The notes below the pieces were generated by a model. The model had not been told where the DNA came from. It saw only the letters and a program-made list of their open reading frames with translations, and made no database searches. Below, piece by piece: positions 22,118 to 34,314 of a DNA stretch of 64,000 nucleotides (position 1 is the stretch's first letter; every line of letters begins with the position of its first letter). The DNA is from Marsupella aquatica (lineage: Eukaryota > Marchantiophyta), in the NCBI GenBank assembly GCA_973895155.1, contig OZ316892.1:6820001-6884000 (forward strand), read 5' to 3'. The position numbers and the translations under genes were made by a program.

Positions 22118-23142
22118 GGTGGCCCACGTCTATGTCGTACTTGTTGATTGAATTGTAAGTTCTCAAACCATTGTAAATCTTCACGAAATACTTCCATGGT
22201 GATGATATCTGCTATTTGCCATTGGTTCATTCAAACTTTTGTACATGGAAAGGATTGTGAAAGTTGGGGTTGCCTAGCACTGAAGTAATGTATGTATCTC
22301 TAGTCATTGCATTGATAAAGAAATAAGGGGAGTCGACTATGGGGAAACCTGCTATTGTGATAGCCTTTTCTGATGAGTATTGTATAATAGTATGAACCTT
22401 CTCCTTTATGTAAACTATTACGTGTGTACTGTTGGTTAGTTCTGTGCTGGAAAATAATGATATTTTTAATATCGGATAGTGTTGCAGGGACTTCTGCACG
22501 TGGAAGATTCTTGAGTAGGTTCAAACGTTTACCATACTCGGGATTCTTACTACATCATGGAATACAGTGCACACTGATCCTGATATAGTAACCCACTTGG
22601 TTATGGAGCATCCCCCTACATCAAGGGGTCTATCTGAATTATCCAAAGAGTACCCAGGGGGCCCATACTATGGGGGAAGCGGCTGCGTATCCCCACTTCA
22701 ATATTGTTTTTTAGAGTTGTTGATTTGATCCTTATTGGGTAAAGGTGGTTATGGTCACCGGGTTCAACATGCTGAAGTACCCAAACCATGGTATAAAGAG
22801 CGTCCCTTTAATAGAAGGTTCAAAAGGCTTTGATACCCCCAAAAATGGATCGTCTCCCGGTTATCATGTCCCTGGACTCATTTTTGAAATCGTGAACTTA
22901 TCGCAATAAGAGAGAGCCTTATTGGTCCCTCCCTTCGAAGGCACTATGTTTTATTCTCCACATTAGTCGAGTGGTCTTGGGTCTTTGACTTTTGTGAGGG
23001 TAAAATGAAACTTTCTGATGTGCGAAAATCTGAAGGAACGGAACAGTCCAGATCTGATCTAGTGTATTCATTGACTCAGGTTGTCATTCACACACAGTGT
23101 CGCAACCCCTCTCAGATCTGACTGCCCGAAAAGCCTGTCTGT

Positions 23143-23201
23143 ACCCAGTTTCAGTGCACCTGAGTGCATCGAACCCAGTTTCAGTGCACCTGAGTGCATC
23201 G
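23143..23201 (+). repeat. Tandem duplication, 30 bp period
   Basis: A 29 bp phrase beginning ACCCAGTTTCAGTGCACC and ending GAGTGCATCG is present at 23143 and again at 23173 with no mismatch. Confidence 0.9.
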
Positions 23202-23559
23202 CAGGACACCCACAAGGTTTTTTTCAATATTTGAGATGCCCCAGTAAATTATGATTCTATTGTACACAATATAATATCCAATCGGGTCCAACCGGGACAG
23301 TTGATTGATCACGACTTCTGACCCAATGAATAAAGGTCCTCTTGTAGCAATCGGGCCCTCCGTTCCAATCATGACTCCCGGCGCGTGATTGGTCGGGCTT
23401 CACATTTGGCACCCGACCAGTCATTCTTGCTGCCCCGGGTTGCAACACTCATAAGGGTGATCATGCATGAAAATTAATTGTATTTGAAAGGCCATACTAT
23501 AAATATATTGAGCCCTGACCATACAAACAAATATATTGGAATTCAAGGCGAAGATAAGA

Positions 23560-23960
23560 CACGACAAGGAAGGTGGTTCATGGACATTGGCCGAGGATTG
23601 ATTTTGGGTGGTCAACCAGCGGAGAAGGTGATTGGGAGTTGCTCAACATGACTTCTGGCAGATACCTGACTTGTTTGCTGGCTCTAGTTCATGCAATTTT
23701 TGTTTTTTCCTTCTGTCCATTTGGGGACCCTCCTTGCCACCTTCCACTTGCCCCTCCTTCCTGGTAGTCCGGTTGGGAGGTCCCCCCATTATTTTCTATG
23801 GGTGTGCTCCCTCTCTTAGCCCCCGTTAATTGTTTTTTGGTTGAGTCCCATTCTTTGCTTTCTCCTTCTAGGCAGATGTACTCTTTTTGCCTGGGTATTC
23901 CCGAATAAAGTTTCCTGGGTCGTGCTCCCTTTTTGAAAAAATAATAATAATAAAATAATA
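23560..23960 (+). mobile_element. Possible retroelement 3' end with A/T-rich tail
   Basis: The segment lacks a long ORF but ends in GAAAAAATAATAATAATAAA at about 23935-23955, preceded by AATAAAGTTTCCTGGG. This resembles the simple-sequence tail of a non-LTR element or its SINE-like derivative. It abuts the LINE fragment at 24005. The left border at about 23560 is a guess from where sequence character changes. Confidence 0.35.
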
Positions 23961-24004
23961 CAATCATAATTTACTCTCGAGGATAAGGTGCCTTCCATTT
24001 ACTT

Positions 24005-24852
24005 GAGAAGACCTGGAAGAATGTAAGAGGATCTGGAACTGGGTGATGAAGTTGGTACAGAGGGCGATGGGCAACTCGGGATTCTCTGTGAATGCTGCTC
24101 AGGCGATCATTGGGGCACCGCTATCCAGATCCACTTCGAAAACTCCACTTAAACTGTGGCAGATAATCAGGGGGATTACGAATTGGCATCTGTGGAAGGC
24201 TCGTTGCTCTCTGGAGAAGGAAAAGGTTAGGATTACAGAATTTGGAATCCAGATTAAAATCTGGAGGGAACTCAGATTGAACATGAGGGTGGCTTGGACT
24301 CAGTGTTCTAGGCGTATGTTACTCTATAATCTTCCTGTGCCTGAGAATCAGGAACTAAGAGGAAGAATGATTCGTGACTTTGGTAGAGAGGGTGGATTAT
24401 ACAGGATTACTGAGTGACTTTTCATAGTGGAATACACTCCATTATGGTTGTTTGACCCACCTTGAGCCGGATTGGCTTTTGGGGTGGGGTTTAGTTAGTG
24501 GCAGTTGGGGTTACCTCTCATTGAGGTTTTTCCGCTGAAGTACAGTAGGTCAGATATTGGTTATTACTGATTCTCCCCCTGTTTCTTTTGTGTGAGTTTA
24601 GCCCTAGGTGCTGCTTGTGCATTTTTAGTTGCTTTTAGTTGGCTTTTTCTGGTGGAGCTGATTTGATGGCTTTTCACCTGTTATCCTGTTTGGCCCTTGC
24701 TCACTTGACTGAATGTGTTCGGTCTTAGTGTTGCTGTTGGTCTGTGACCTGTCTTGGGTCTGGCCTGTTTTACCCGCTTTTATTGGGTTTTACTTCTCTT
24801 CTATGTAAAGTACTCCGTTCAAGATAAGAAAGAAAGAAGAAGAAAAAAAGAG
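24005..24852 (+). mobile_element. LINE-like retrotransposon 3' fragment
   Basis: An open frame from 24043 to 24417 encodes 124 residues with the TNWHLWKARC-type phrase (tryptophan-x-x-tryptophan-lysine-alanine-arginine-cysteine) typical of the region after the reverse transcriptase in plant LINEs. About 430 bases of non-coding sequence follow and end in an A-rich run of GAAAGAAAGAAGAAG type at about 24826-24850. The reverse transcriptase and endonuclease parts are absent, so this is a 5'-truncated insertion, the usual fate of LINE copies. Element identity is inferred from this one motif and the tail. Confidence 0.6.
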
Positions 24853-25413
24853 TACGATGATGCCGTCCTACCGTCAGCAGCGCAAGAGGCGGGCAGACAG
24901 CCAACTCGGTCAAGCAAAAGAAAATGGGAGTAAATGACCGCGGCCCCCCGGCCAGCCGAGCCTGAAACGGCAGACAGCCAAACGGGCAAGCAAGAGAATA
25001 GGGGGTCTCAATTATTCGCCCGCGTGCCCATACGGGCTGCCCGGTTTTGACCCAAAACGGACGTCCGCCAAAAGGGTGCGGGCGTCCGAAACCCTGGTCG
25101 TCACACATCTGGCCCGGGAGCCAACGTTGTCCCGTGACCGTTTGGCTGCCTGTTTAGTCGCGGCTTGCCTTGCCTCCTCCCCGCGCCTGCCTCCCCTCTC
25201 CCGAGCCCAAGGTCCTAGGGCAACGTCAAACGCTGCCGAACGCTATGGCTGCTCATCGCTCATGGATGAGAAGTTCGCGACTTCGCAGCTCCTGAAGGGA
25301 AGGGTAGGGAAGGTTGGAGTTTAGGCAGCGCCAACGCAGCTGCTCGAGAGTTCCGGTGCTGATGATCGATCAATCGAGAGAAATTATCCCCCTCCCCCCC
25401 CACCCCCTTTTAG

Positions 25414-25640
25414 AGTGGGCGTCATCCCGGCTACGGCTATGGCGGGCCGTCTCAAAATTCTCCCGCCCCCCCTTTTAGTGTCCATCATCCCGGCCCCGTA
25501 GTGGGCGTCATCGCGGCCCTGCCTTGGCGGGCCGTCTCAAAGATCTCCCCCCCCCCCTTGCTTAGAGTCCATACGGGCTGCCCGGGGCCCTTGTCGTGGG
25601 CGTCAGCCCGGGACCGTTTTGGTGGACCGGGGCCTCATAA
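25414..25640 (+). repeat. GC-rich tandem repeat, about 86-98 bp period
   Basis: The phrase GTGGGCGTCATCCCGGC occurs at 25414, as GTGGGCGTCATCGCGGCC at 25500 and as GTGGGCGTCAGCCCGGGA at about 25598. Each of the first two is followed by GGCGGGCCGTCTCAAA and a long C run, and by GTCCAT. The C runs (7-11 bases) may be length-variable or error-prone in assembly. Confidence 0.75.
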
Positions 25641-25674
25641 TTGAGACCCCCTAATCATGATTCATGAGTCATGC

Positions 25675-25965
25675 CTGCGGCCCGCCGGTCAGCAGAAGCA
25701 GAGCGGGCAGACCGCCCACAGATTCCAAGCTAAATTAAAGTACTAGCATGACGTACTGTATGGCAGCAGAGGCAGAACGGGCAGACCGCAGACGGCCCAC
25801 GAGTTTCAAATAAATTAAAATACTAGAATGACGTCTGCCCGAGGCCCGCGGGTCATTTTGGGCAGACGAGGGCAGACATCCCACGAGTTCAAGTAAATTA
25901 AAATAGTGGCATGGCGTCTGCCCGAGTCCCGCCGGTCAGTTGAGGCAGACGCGGGCAGACAGCAA
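25675..25965 (+). repeat. GC-rich tandem repeat, about 80 bp period, 3-4 copies
   Basis: Units carry GGCCCGCCGGTCAG, then GGCAGAGCGGGCAGAC, CCCAC(A/G)AG, then an AT-rich core AAATTAAAATACTAG and ATGACGTCTG. Copies begin near 25677, 25767, 25845 and 25927. The alternation of very GC-rich and AT-rich segments within one unit is unusual relative to surrounding DNA. Confidence 0.75.
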
Positions 25966-27890
25966 ACACGGACAAGCACGCGCAGTCGCACCCAAATCCC
26001 ATCCCCGAGCGTGTACATAATTATCTGGCACTCCGCTCTCATGAATGTTGGCGGAATCGTACTATGAGACATCTTATGGAATATGGTTAAGTTATATGGA
26101 TGCTGCAGATTTTTCCTAAACAGCAGAAATGATTACATTCAAAACAAAAAGGAAGAAATGAATATCTACAGTAGTGCATCCCTAGTGAATCTAATTCCAC
26201 TCTTCACCGTTATCAGCGTTGTCGAGTAATTAGGTTACTACCAAATACGTCAGGGTAATTGTATATCAAAAATTATATGTTTAGAATACACTGAATGAAA
26301 TACGTAATTCCGGTTCATCCCTAAAAGACACATACATTTCACATGGATTTGACATGAATGGACGATGAAATTTGACAGAATCCATCGTGATAAACCTCAA
26401 AGGGTCATCAAGTAACAAGTTTCATTTTGAGGGTCCGTCAAACAAATACCTCTTTTTTTCTTGTACTACAAGGGTGATGGTGTACCCATTTACTGAGGAC
26501 CCCTTGCAGTGAACAACAGCCAAGGCAGCAGGGACAACCACCAGGCCAACCAAGAGCATCCAAGCAAACAGCCACTCTTCCCTACTTTGCTGCGGCAGGG
26601 AAGCCACAAGTTTGCAAGGACACAGAAGCAACACCTGTGAGACCCCATTTACAATTCAATAACATCATTTCCCATTACCCTCTAGGTCTATCTTATTGTG
26701 ACTCAATAAAACAAGGAGTGAAAACTAAATACCAGTTTTGCAAGGAGCTTTTGTCACCCCTTGTTTATCCTCATGGTATTTTTGCGATGGATCAAAGAAT
26801 CTCAGATTAGGATCCATGTGGATGATGTGCAATGTCTCTCAAGCCAACAAAACCACACAAATGTAACTCAATACATAAACAACTCAAGTTTGAGTCGGAG
26901 TGGAATTTTTGTCAAGCAGCGGGGAGAGTGATGGGTTGAGCATGTAAAGGCAACACAGAGGCTCCTTTAGGTCTATCTCATGGTTATGAAAGATGCCATT
27001 GAAATCTTACAGCCAGGGAGGCTTTTGGCCAGAATGACATTTAGTGAACAGACCATGAGAAAGGAAAAGCAGAATTACATATAATAGTGTCTAAATACTA
27101 GATGTGAGCGGAAACAAGGATTTTGCTACAGTCCATCCGGGTTGCAAAAGTCTACCCAAGCATTTTGGCAAACTTGGACTCCATTCGGGTTTCAAGTGAT
27201 CAATCTCAAACCAATACACGATAATCAGGCTAAGAATTACCCCTCGTTGACAGTGTACCTGCACATAATAAAGATGAGGATCCTTCCCGTGCACCTGTGC
27301 TTATTTAACGCCTGACATCATTCTATTGCTCTCACAGATCACGCTTTCCTCACCATTCTAGTTCATGCATCGTCTCTGCCTTCAAGAGAAAAGCTTACTC
27401 TGCACGTGGTATGATACATCAGGACATTATTTTGGAGGCCAGCGTACTCAAGAGAGGGAGGCCGTGCTATCAAACCACTTTGTTTGTAGGCAAACAATCT
27501 ACAGTAGATGTGATCGGTTCATGCACCGTTTTGGGTCTCCTTCTCTAGTCTGCTCTCGTCCTACAAACCCACCAACCTTAGCCCTCTCTCGGCCGTGATT
27601 CATGTCTTCTCTCTCTCTCTCTCTCTCGCTTCATCAGAAGCTATGCTACTAGAAGTATTGTAGAACGCAAAAAAGGGAAGGAAGCAATCTACAGGAAGAT
27701 CCTGTTTTTCTTGTCCTCGACAGCCATGATCGAGTTGAGAGAGAACGAGCGAACCAGTTGGATGACGTGTTTCACTAGCACCGCTGTGTAACCACAGACC
27801 CAGCTTTTAAGCTGTGCTGACGATCTTTTGGCTGGCTTGGCTGCAGATATAGTTTGTAGGAATTGTTTGCGAAAGCGTCCTGGAGGTCTT

Positions 27891-27990
27891 ATCATTTCCG
27901 TTAGCCTTCACATCATCATCGTCATCAGCAGGGACACAATCCATATCATTCCCATTAGCGTTCACATCATCATCGTCATCTGCAGCGTCA
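27891..27990. repeat. 54 bp duplication, acidic frame on minus strand
   Basis: ATCATTTCCGTTAGCCTTCA at 27891 is repeated as ATCATTCCCATTAGCGTTCA at 27945, exactly 54 bases later. On the minus strand the unit falls in an open frame (27807-27998, 63 codons) whose translation contains two copies of an Asp-run followed by V(K/N)ANGND. The spacing is a multiple of three and the substitutions keep the frame open, but 63 codons with a low-complexity core is weak evidence for a gene. It lies upstream of GRXS17 on the opposite strand. Confidence 0.6.
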
Positions 27991-28347
27991 CAACCCAATT
28001 CCAGCAGGAGCAGCAGGGGCAGAAGCAGCGTCGTAAGCTCACAGCACTTTGTTGGTTTTTGAGATCGAGTTCTGTGTTTGTGAATTCAATTCCTTTCGGG
28101 GTATAAGTCATCCGTCACCCGTGATGTAGTCCCTGCTGCTACTCCAGTATTGTACTCCTTCCTACAATTTTTTTCTGCTGTAGGATTTGAGCAAATGTTA
28201 AAATCCTTGCTTTTTTGTGGGCAATAGGCAAGGCAGACTTCAATTTGCTGATTAGAGGCTCGGTGGCGTCGAGAGCAACCAATTTCTTTGTCTGGATTGG
28301 AGTGTGAATAAAGATCGGTTGAGAGACGAGAGGAAGACGAAAGAAAA

Positions 28348-31204
28348 ATGGCGAGAGAGCCGGTGAAGAATGTGGGGTCGAAGGCAGAGCTAGAGTCTAC
28401 CGTGAAAGAGGGCAGCGCTGTATTTGCCCACTTCTGGGCGTCGTGGTGCGAGCCTTCGAAGCAGATGGACGAGGTCTTTGCGCAGCTTGCCGTCGACCAT
28501 CCACATGCGATGTTCTTAAGGGTACGATGGATGATTTTCGTTTATCCTGCATCGTTGTCTTCCTCTACTATGGAATGGACTATTTACCGGCTGTATCTCT
28601 AGGGCGTTTAGTGTACTTTGGATAATCAATTCAGTCTGTCAATTTTTTTCTCTGGCCAGTGTCGTCTCGTCTGGAGGGCATTTCCCTATGATGTTGCCTC
28701 TACGAACTTGTTCCAGGCTGCTCGCATCCATGGAGCACTTTCTCATGTTCGAAGCAGAATTGTCTCATGAGAAAGTCTCCTTACATCGTCCCCTTCTTTT
28801 CTCCTGCTTTACCCGTGGTGTTATGCTATCGGAGAGCTTTTGGGCCGTCGTTGCTTTGGTGTTTGCTCTAATATCTGTCGAGCATTTCTCTCATCAGCGA
28901 TTCTCGACTCCATCGGTGTTTTCCTGCTCGAGATCAAAATTGGCTTGTCTGCCGTGATCGCTGTAGGCAACTGTCCCTTTTCTTGTTAGAGGTTCTCTAT
29001 CTCATCCTGAGGTCTTTCCCCCACTGCCTATTTTCCGTTTCCGGAGGATTGCGCTTAGGCTCAAGACGGGCTCGAAGGTGGTTTTGCGGTGATTTTACCC
29101 TGGTTCGATCTCGTAATCAATCCCTTGGTACGAGAATCATTGATGTGGAATTTTCACAGCTTATCTTGCGGACTGTGAATGCTTTCGTCGGCCAGAATTG
29201 TTGCCCATAGTATCTTCTTTTCGGTGCCAAGCTGATGAGTGTCAATAGACTTCGTCCTCGTAGTCTTTTGAGTTCCAAAAGAAAGACATTTGGGTTCGAG
29301 ACTTCCCCCCATTGACTGCGGCCTCAATTACGGCCTAGCGAAGCACGAGGGTGATGCTAAGTGCAATTCGAGCTTTTATTGTTCACGATTTTCTCAGATT
29401 ACTGTAGAGGAAGAATTTTGAGTTGTACCCTGCAGTTAGGAGATTTTCTGGACTCTGGCCATGGCGGTTAAATATTCTACTGGAGGTGTATGAAACGAGT
29501 CATCTTTGGGTGGTATTGTCTAGAGTGGATACGTTCATCATCCCATATCCAACGATCCATCTGGACGTGAAAATATCGAGCAGCCAATTAGGGATAACAT
29601 CTTTTTATTGGAAATTAGGTTAAAACACTGATTACAAGCAAGATCTATGACCAATGATGGCTTTAGAATGGCCAGACGCGCACTACACAGAAACCCGTGA
29701 GGGTATGAAAGGCAAGTTTGTACAGTGGACAATACTGACAAGTTGCCTGTTGCAACAGGTTGAAGCAGAGGAGCAACCTGAGATCACAGAAATTTACGGA
29801 GTCTCAACCGTGCCATACTTCGTCTTTTTCAAGGTTTGTTGAAATTGTTCGATTGATATCTTTGTCTCGTAATGTCACATAGCCACTTGGGGTCGTAGGT
29901 AATCTCGGGTGAGCTTTGATTGCCTTCTTGCAATTCTCTCTAGTGAAGGCTTGGTGAGAATGAACTTCACACATTCTTGGATTGCCCAGGATGGACTACT
30001 AGCCGATAAGCTGGAGGGTGCGAATGCTCCTGAGCTGGCAAACAAAGTTTCCAAGATTGCCGGACCAGTTCCCTCGTCGTCCGCAGCAGACATTGGATCC
30101 CGAAGTCTTGGTTTGACTGCGGGTCCTGTTGTTCTCGAAGCAGCGCAGCAGGCCCACCAGACAAATGGAACTGCCAAGCATTCAGATGAAGGTCAATCAC
30201 CAGCTCTCAGTAACACCCTCCAGGCTGAGCTTCTCTCATTGATAAATTCACAGCCTGTAATTGTTTTCATTAAGGGAACGGTTAATGAGCCAAGATGTGG
30301 TTTCAGTCGGAAGGTGGTAGATGTCCTGAAAGAAGAAGGGGTTAAATTTGGAAGTTTTGATATTCTGAGTAACGAGTCAGTGAGACAGGGACTTAAAATC
30401 TTTTCTAAATGGCCGACTTTTCCACAACTTTATGTCAAGGGAGAGCTGATTGGGGGAGCTGATATTGTGGTTGAAATGCATAAGAGTGGAGAACTAAACC
30501 AATTATTTGCTGACACAGAGCTTGTAAACAAATCCAATGGGAACTCCGCAGTATTGTCTGAAGCCAAGGAGGAGGCAACAGATCTAAACAGCAGGCTCAA
30601 GGCGTTAATCAATTCCAAGCCTGTTTTACTCTTTATGAAGGGAACAAAGGAGGAGCCAAGATGCGGTTTCAGCAAGAAGGTTGTGAATGCGTTGAACGAG
30701 ACAGGAGTTGAATATGGAACCTTCAACATTTTGAGTGACGAGGAAGTCAGGCAAGAACTCAAGACGTATTCAAATTGGCCAACATACCCACAGCTATACG
30801 TGAATGGAGAGTTGTTAGGTGGATGTGACATCATTCTAGAGATGAGCAAAAATGGAGAATTGAAACAGACCTTTGGTGACAGCGGTCTTTTGCCAAAACC
30901 AAGTCTTAATTACAGACTAAAACAGTTGATCAATTCTTCAGACACCATTTTGTTCATGAAGGGAACCCCAGAAGAGCCGCGATGTGGATTCAGTCGCAAG
31001 GTAGTCAGTGCTTTGCAAGAGGAAGGGATCCAATTTGGAAGTTTCAACATCCTGAGTGACGATGAAGTGAGGCAAGGTTTGAAGGCCTTTTCCAATTGGC
31101 CAACCTTTCCTCAGCTCTACCACAAGGGGGAACTAATTGGTGGCTGTGATATCATCATGGAGATGAAAGGCAATGGGGAGTTGAAGTCCGCTTTAGCTGC
31201 CTAA
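28348..31204 (+). CDS. GRXS17: Monothiol glutaredoxin S17 (Trx-like plus three CGFS Grx domains)
   Basis: GRXS17 is a cytosolic/nuclear class II glutaredoxin that binds Fe-S clusters and takes part in iron homeostasis, heat tolerance and meristem control. Exons are 28348-28521, 29759-29833 and 29990-31204, giving 487 residues, matching the 488 of Arabidopsis. The N-terminal thioredoxin-like domain has the degenerate site W33-C34-E-P-S37, lacking the second cysteine. Three Grx repeats follow, each with an intact CGFS active site at cysteines 186, 308 and 415 and each with the downstream WP(T)(F/Y)PQLY and GG(A/C)DI segments of the glutathione pocket. All three Grx domains lie in one exon, separated by variable linkers, which fits internal duplication in an ancestral exon. 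The start is the first ATG in frame and matches the family N terminus. It is convergent with IspF. Confidence 0.97.
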
Positions 31205-32793
31205 AGTATACTAATAGAGTAATGTCCCACGGTGGTTCACCGACAATAGCTGAGAAAAGTTTTACTAAGAAAAGGGCATGGCTCCGCGTGGAATTCTTGC
31301 CACTCAATTTTGTATCGTGCAGGTCTAAACACAGACCGACTCTGCTGTTCTTGTAGGCTGAACATGCAGGTTTGCAATTCCCTGGAGCCCAAATCGTCTT
31401 AGAAGTTTCTGAGAGCTCGTTTGGATGACATGCAGTGAGTGAGAGAACTTGCCATTTAAGTTCTGCCGCACTGCATCTGAAAAGTAGATATATTTGGAGA
31501 ACAGGGTTCGAATATCTGGAGGTAAAGTGCACGACTTTCACTGTGGCCAAATCTATGTAGAGGCGTGACAATGTTCGCACGAAGTACCTGAAGGTACATC
31601 AGTCTAGTCCCTTGTACACAGATGAAAGCTTTTGTTGTTAGAAGATGCCTGTCCAACCACTACTACTTCGACGTCGGACGGAGGGTACGTCTTTCGAGCG
31701 AAGCGTTGTGGGTCAGGTAAGTTATTGGTGACTATGTATATGATTACTAACGTCCCCTGACCCCGTAGTCGTCAGAAAACGATAGGCTCTATTAGGTTGT
31801 TAGTTATCATTAGCTTTACGGACTATCACTTGGAAGTGAGGCAATTAACTCTAGCACCCACCATCACATGTTTTGTTTCAAATGAAATTAATAAAAGCTA
31901 GGCAGTTTCACAGAATATGGACTAGGGAGACTCCACCTAACAGAAGCTCGTTTTATAATAGCCATCTTCAGGCAACTTGCATCTTTTACCAATATGCTTC
32001 CAAAAGCTTCTCTTCGAACTTTCTCTTACGGTTATCTGTGTACTGCAGTCCACCCCAGGGAACAGAAAAAATTACACGAGCTGAATGATTTTTAGAATAC
32101 AAGGTCTCCAAATCCTCTGGCTCAATTCCCGGACTCTGAGAAACGAATTTGCTCGTTGAGCACCCACCCTCCTCCACCCACAGCATCTTACGCACAATCC
32201 TCTGCGGCCTCTCCTAAAGCAGCTAAACAAAGGCTATCCTTCAAAGTTCTATTCGTTGCCGCCACTTGAACGGAACATCCAAAGCTCGAATACAATCCTC
32301 TACACCAAAGGCCGTGAAGGAAGTCTGAACTTTGTCATAAAGGGCTTCAACTACTGTAGTGGGCCTTAACCAGCAGGAGTACTCTATGAATGAAGGGTTG
32401 ACTGGATTTCTAATATCGGACATAGTCACTGTGGTCGATTATTACACGAGATCACCACGCAAGGTTTTACCCAGTCAGATGCATTCATCGTATTAGAACG
32501 GAAAGTTGATATGGCGGTTGCCAACCACGAACCGGAGAGGTTACATTGACACTCACGAACCGGAGAGGTTACATGTTACACCAATGCAGAAATTTGTAAC
32601 TCTTGATGCGCATTCCAACCTTTTAAATAAAGTTGACCTAGTAACAGACGTCAAATTTTTCATGTCACAGCTTGGGTGCTCATCGAGTATTCGGAGGGAA
32701 AAAATCAAGAAATCATGTTGTGGGAATCTTGAATGATTCCTTGTTTAAATTTAATGTATAGTTTAGAACGAGACTTCTTGTCCGGCATGGTAT
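31205..32793. other. Convergent 3' intergenic region between GRXS17 and IspF
   Basis: This holds the 3' ends of two converging genes. I see no coding region. A near-perfect 21 bp duplication lies at 32526-32574. No clear polyadenylation signal could be assigned to either gene. Confidence 0.45.
32526..32574 (+). repeat. Short direct duplication, 28 bp period
   Basis: CACGAACCGGAGAGGTTACA followed by T occurs at 32526-32546 and again at 32554-32574. Confidence 0.9.
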
Positions 32794-34314
32794 CTACTTC
32801 TTGACAAGCAGAACCACTGTATGTGCTGCGATACTCCTGTTCTCCCCCAGGCTATCAACCTTCTCATGAGTTTTGGCTTTCAAATTCACTACTGATGGAT
32901 GAGCTTGGAGCAGCTCACAGAGATTGGCTCGGATGGCTTCTTTATGCGGGCTCAACTTCGGTCTTTGTAAGATCAAAGTTGCATCCAAGTTGCCCACCTC
33001 ATAACCAGCTTCATGCATTCTCCTCACCTGCACATCCATCTGATGCAGTTCAGCAGTGTGTTCAAGAAGATGTGGGAAAGTATCAAAACCAGTCAATTGA
33101 CAGAATTGATAAGGGACTAGAATTGACTTACCGCTTCCCTCATGAAGACATCAGAGGTGCATCCCTTCCACTGTGGATCATTGTCAGGAAAGATCATTCC
33201 GATGTCGGGAAGCCCCAGAGCTCCTAGAAGAGCATCTACTACACAGTGAAATAAAACATCTCCTGTGCTCACAAAAAAACACTTTGGTGTCAAGGTCACA
33301 TCCTCCAGGGAATCGGGACAACTTGCACGAAAAACTCATCTCAACAGCAAGGCCAAAAGCACAGAGTGGACATGAGCATGTATAATAATGGAAACGCCCC
33401 ACAAGATGATCATCATATGAATCCTGAATTTGGAATCCATCCAGGAGAGGCAATCCAATTATCAAATCCCATATTGCATGAACCACCCTTTGTTAGCACC
33501 CTAAAGCGACCGTGACAACAAGGAAAGGCAGAAAAGGTATACCATCGGAATGAGCCTCACAGCCACGGTCGTGGGGGATGTTGACCCCACCGATGATGAG
33601 AGGAAGACCAGGCTCCAGCCGATGCAAATCAAATCCATGGCCGATCCTGAACGGCAGAACAGGGGCTTCCTGCTGCTCTGGCTTCGAGACCTCTTTGTCC
33701 AGCACAGTGTTCAGTGCCCTGCACGATAGGCGGTTGCTTGGGAACTGTCTTGACTCGACCCTCGTCGAGCTCAGGTCCCTACCGTGTCAATCAAGACGAG
33801 CTTCATCAGCTTTGCAATTCCACCATGAGATGGAACCCATCACCACTAATGGCCTTTACACCTAGTGCAACCACATATGCTATATTCTCTACATTAAACC
33901 AACACCTTATCGGGTGTTTCTTACTGAATTTTTTTAAAGTCCCCCAATCGAAACTTGCACTCATTAATCTGCAGAACATGGAAAAGATTTGTGGCGAGGT
34001 CGCCTCCAGGCTAACAGCCAGAACCTTAGTGGCCTCTAAATCCACAATTCTAAATAAATCCACCCGTTGATACAGCAGTGTGAGCAATGCTTGAATAGAC
34101 GGGCCTTAATCTTTCGTAATCTTTCATATTCAAAAGAGCATGATGGCTGCAGTCAAGTATTGGGAACTCACCTCACTGGGGCTCGGGAATAGATGGCAGG
34201 AACGCCACCAGACGATGACGAAGAAGAAATCTTCGCTGGAGCCGCTCCTCCTACAGCTAGTCCAACTGCAGGTGCTACTTGCAAACCCACCACGCTCTGA
34301 ATCGCTGCTGCCAT
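32794..34314 (-). CDS. ISPF: 2-C-methyl-D-erythritol 2,4-cyclodiphosphate synthase
   Basis: IspF (MDS) converts CDP-methylerythritol 2-phosphate to methylerythritol cyclodiphosphate in the plastid MEP isoprenoid pathway. On the minus strand the exons are 34314-34172, 33778-33543, 33262-33132 and 33027-32794; joined they give 247 residues (Arabidopsis MDS 231). The zinc ligands are present: D98 and H100 in GHGFDLHRL, and H132 in [11 protein letters not shown]. The AHSDG and [12 protein letters not shown] segments and the [11 protein letters not shown] terminus are also conserved. The first ~88 residues are Ala/Ser/Val-rich then Ser/Arg-rich, as expected for a plastid transit peptide, and are not conserved. 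Every junction is GT/AG and in phase. The start is the first ATG upstream in frame and begins MAAA, typical of plastid leaders. Confidence 0.96.

Larger units (their letters stand above)
22118..28347. other. Repeat-rich intergenic region before GRXS17
   Basis: No intact gene is visible. The interval contains a 30 bp duplication, two LINE-like 3' ends, two GC-rich tandem blocks and a 54 bp duplication, all listed separately. A CT dinucleotide run sits at about 27608-27630. From 22540 to 23440 the sequence is GC-moderate with no motif I can name. The segment 26010-27600 is AT-rich with small meaningless ORFs. The last few hundred bases are the likely promoter and leader of GRXS17. Confidence 0.4.

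Noticed and set aside
30229-31200. The three glutaredoxin domains as separate genes or a tandem gene cluster
   Set aside because: They lie in one exon in one frame with the thioredoxin-like domain upstream, exactly as in the single-gene GRXS17 architecture.
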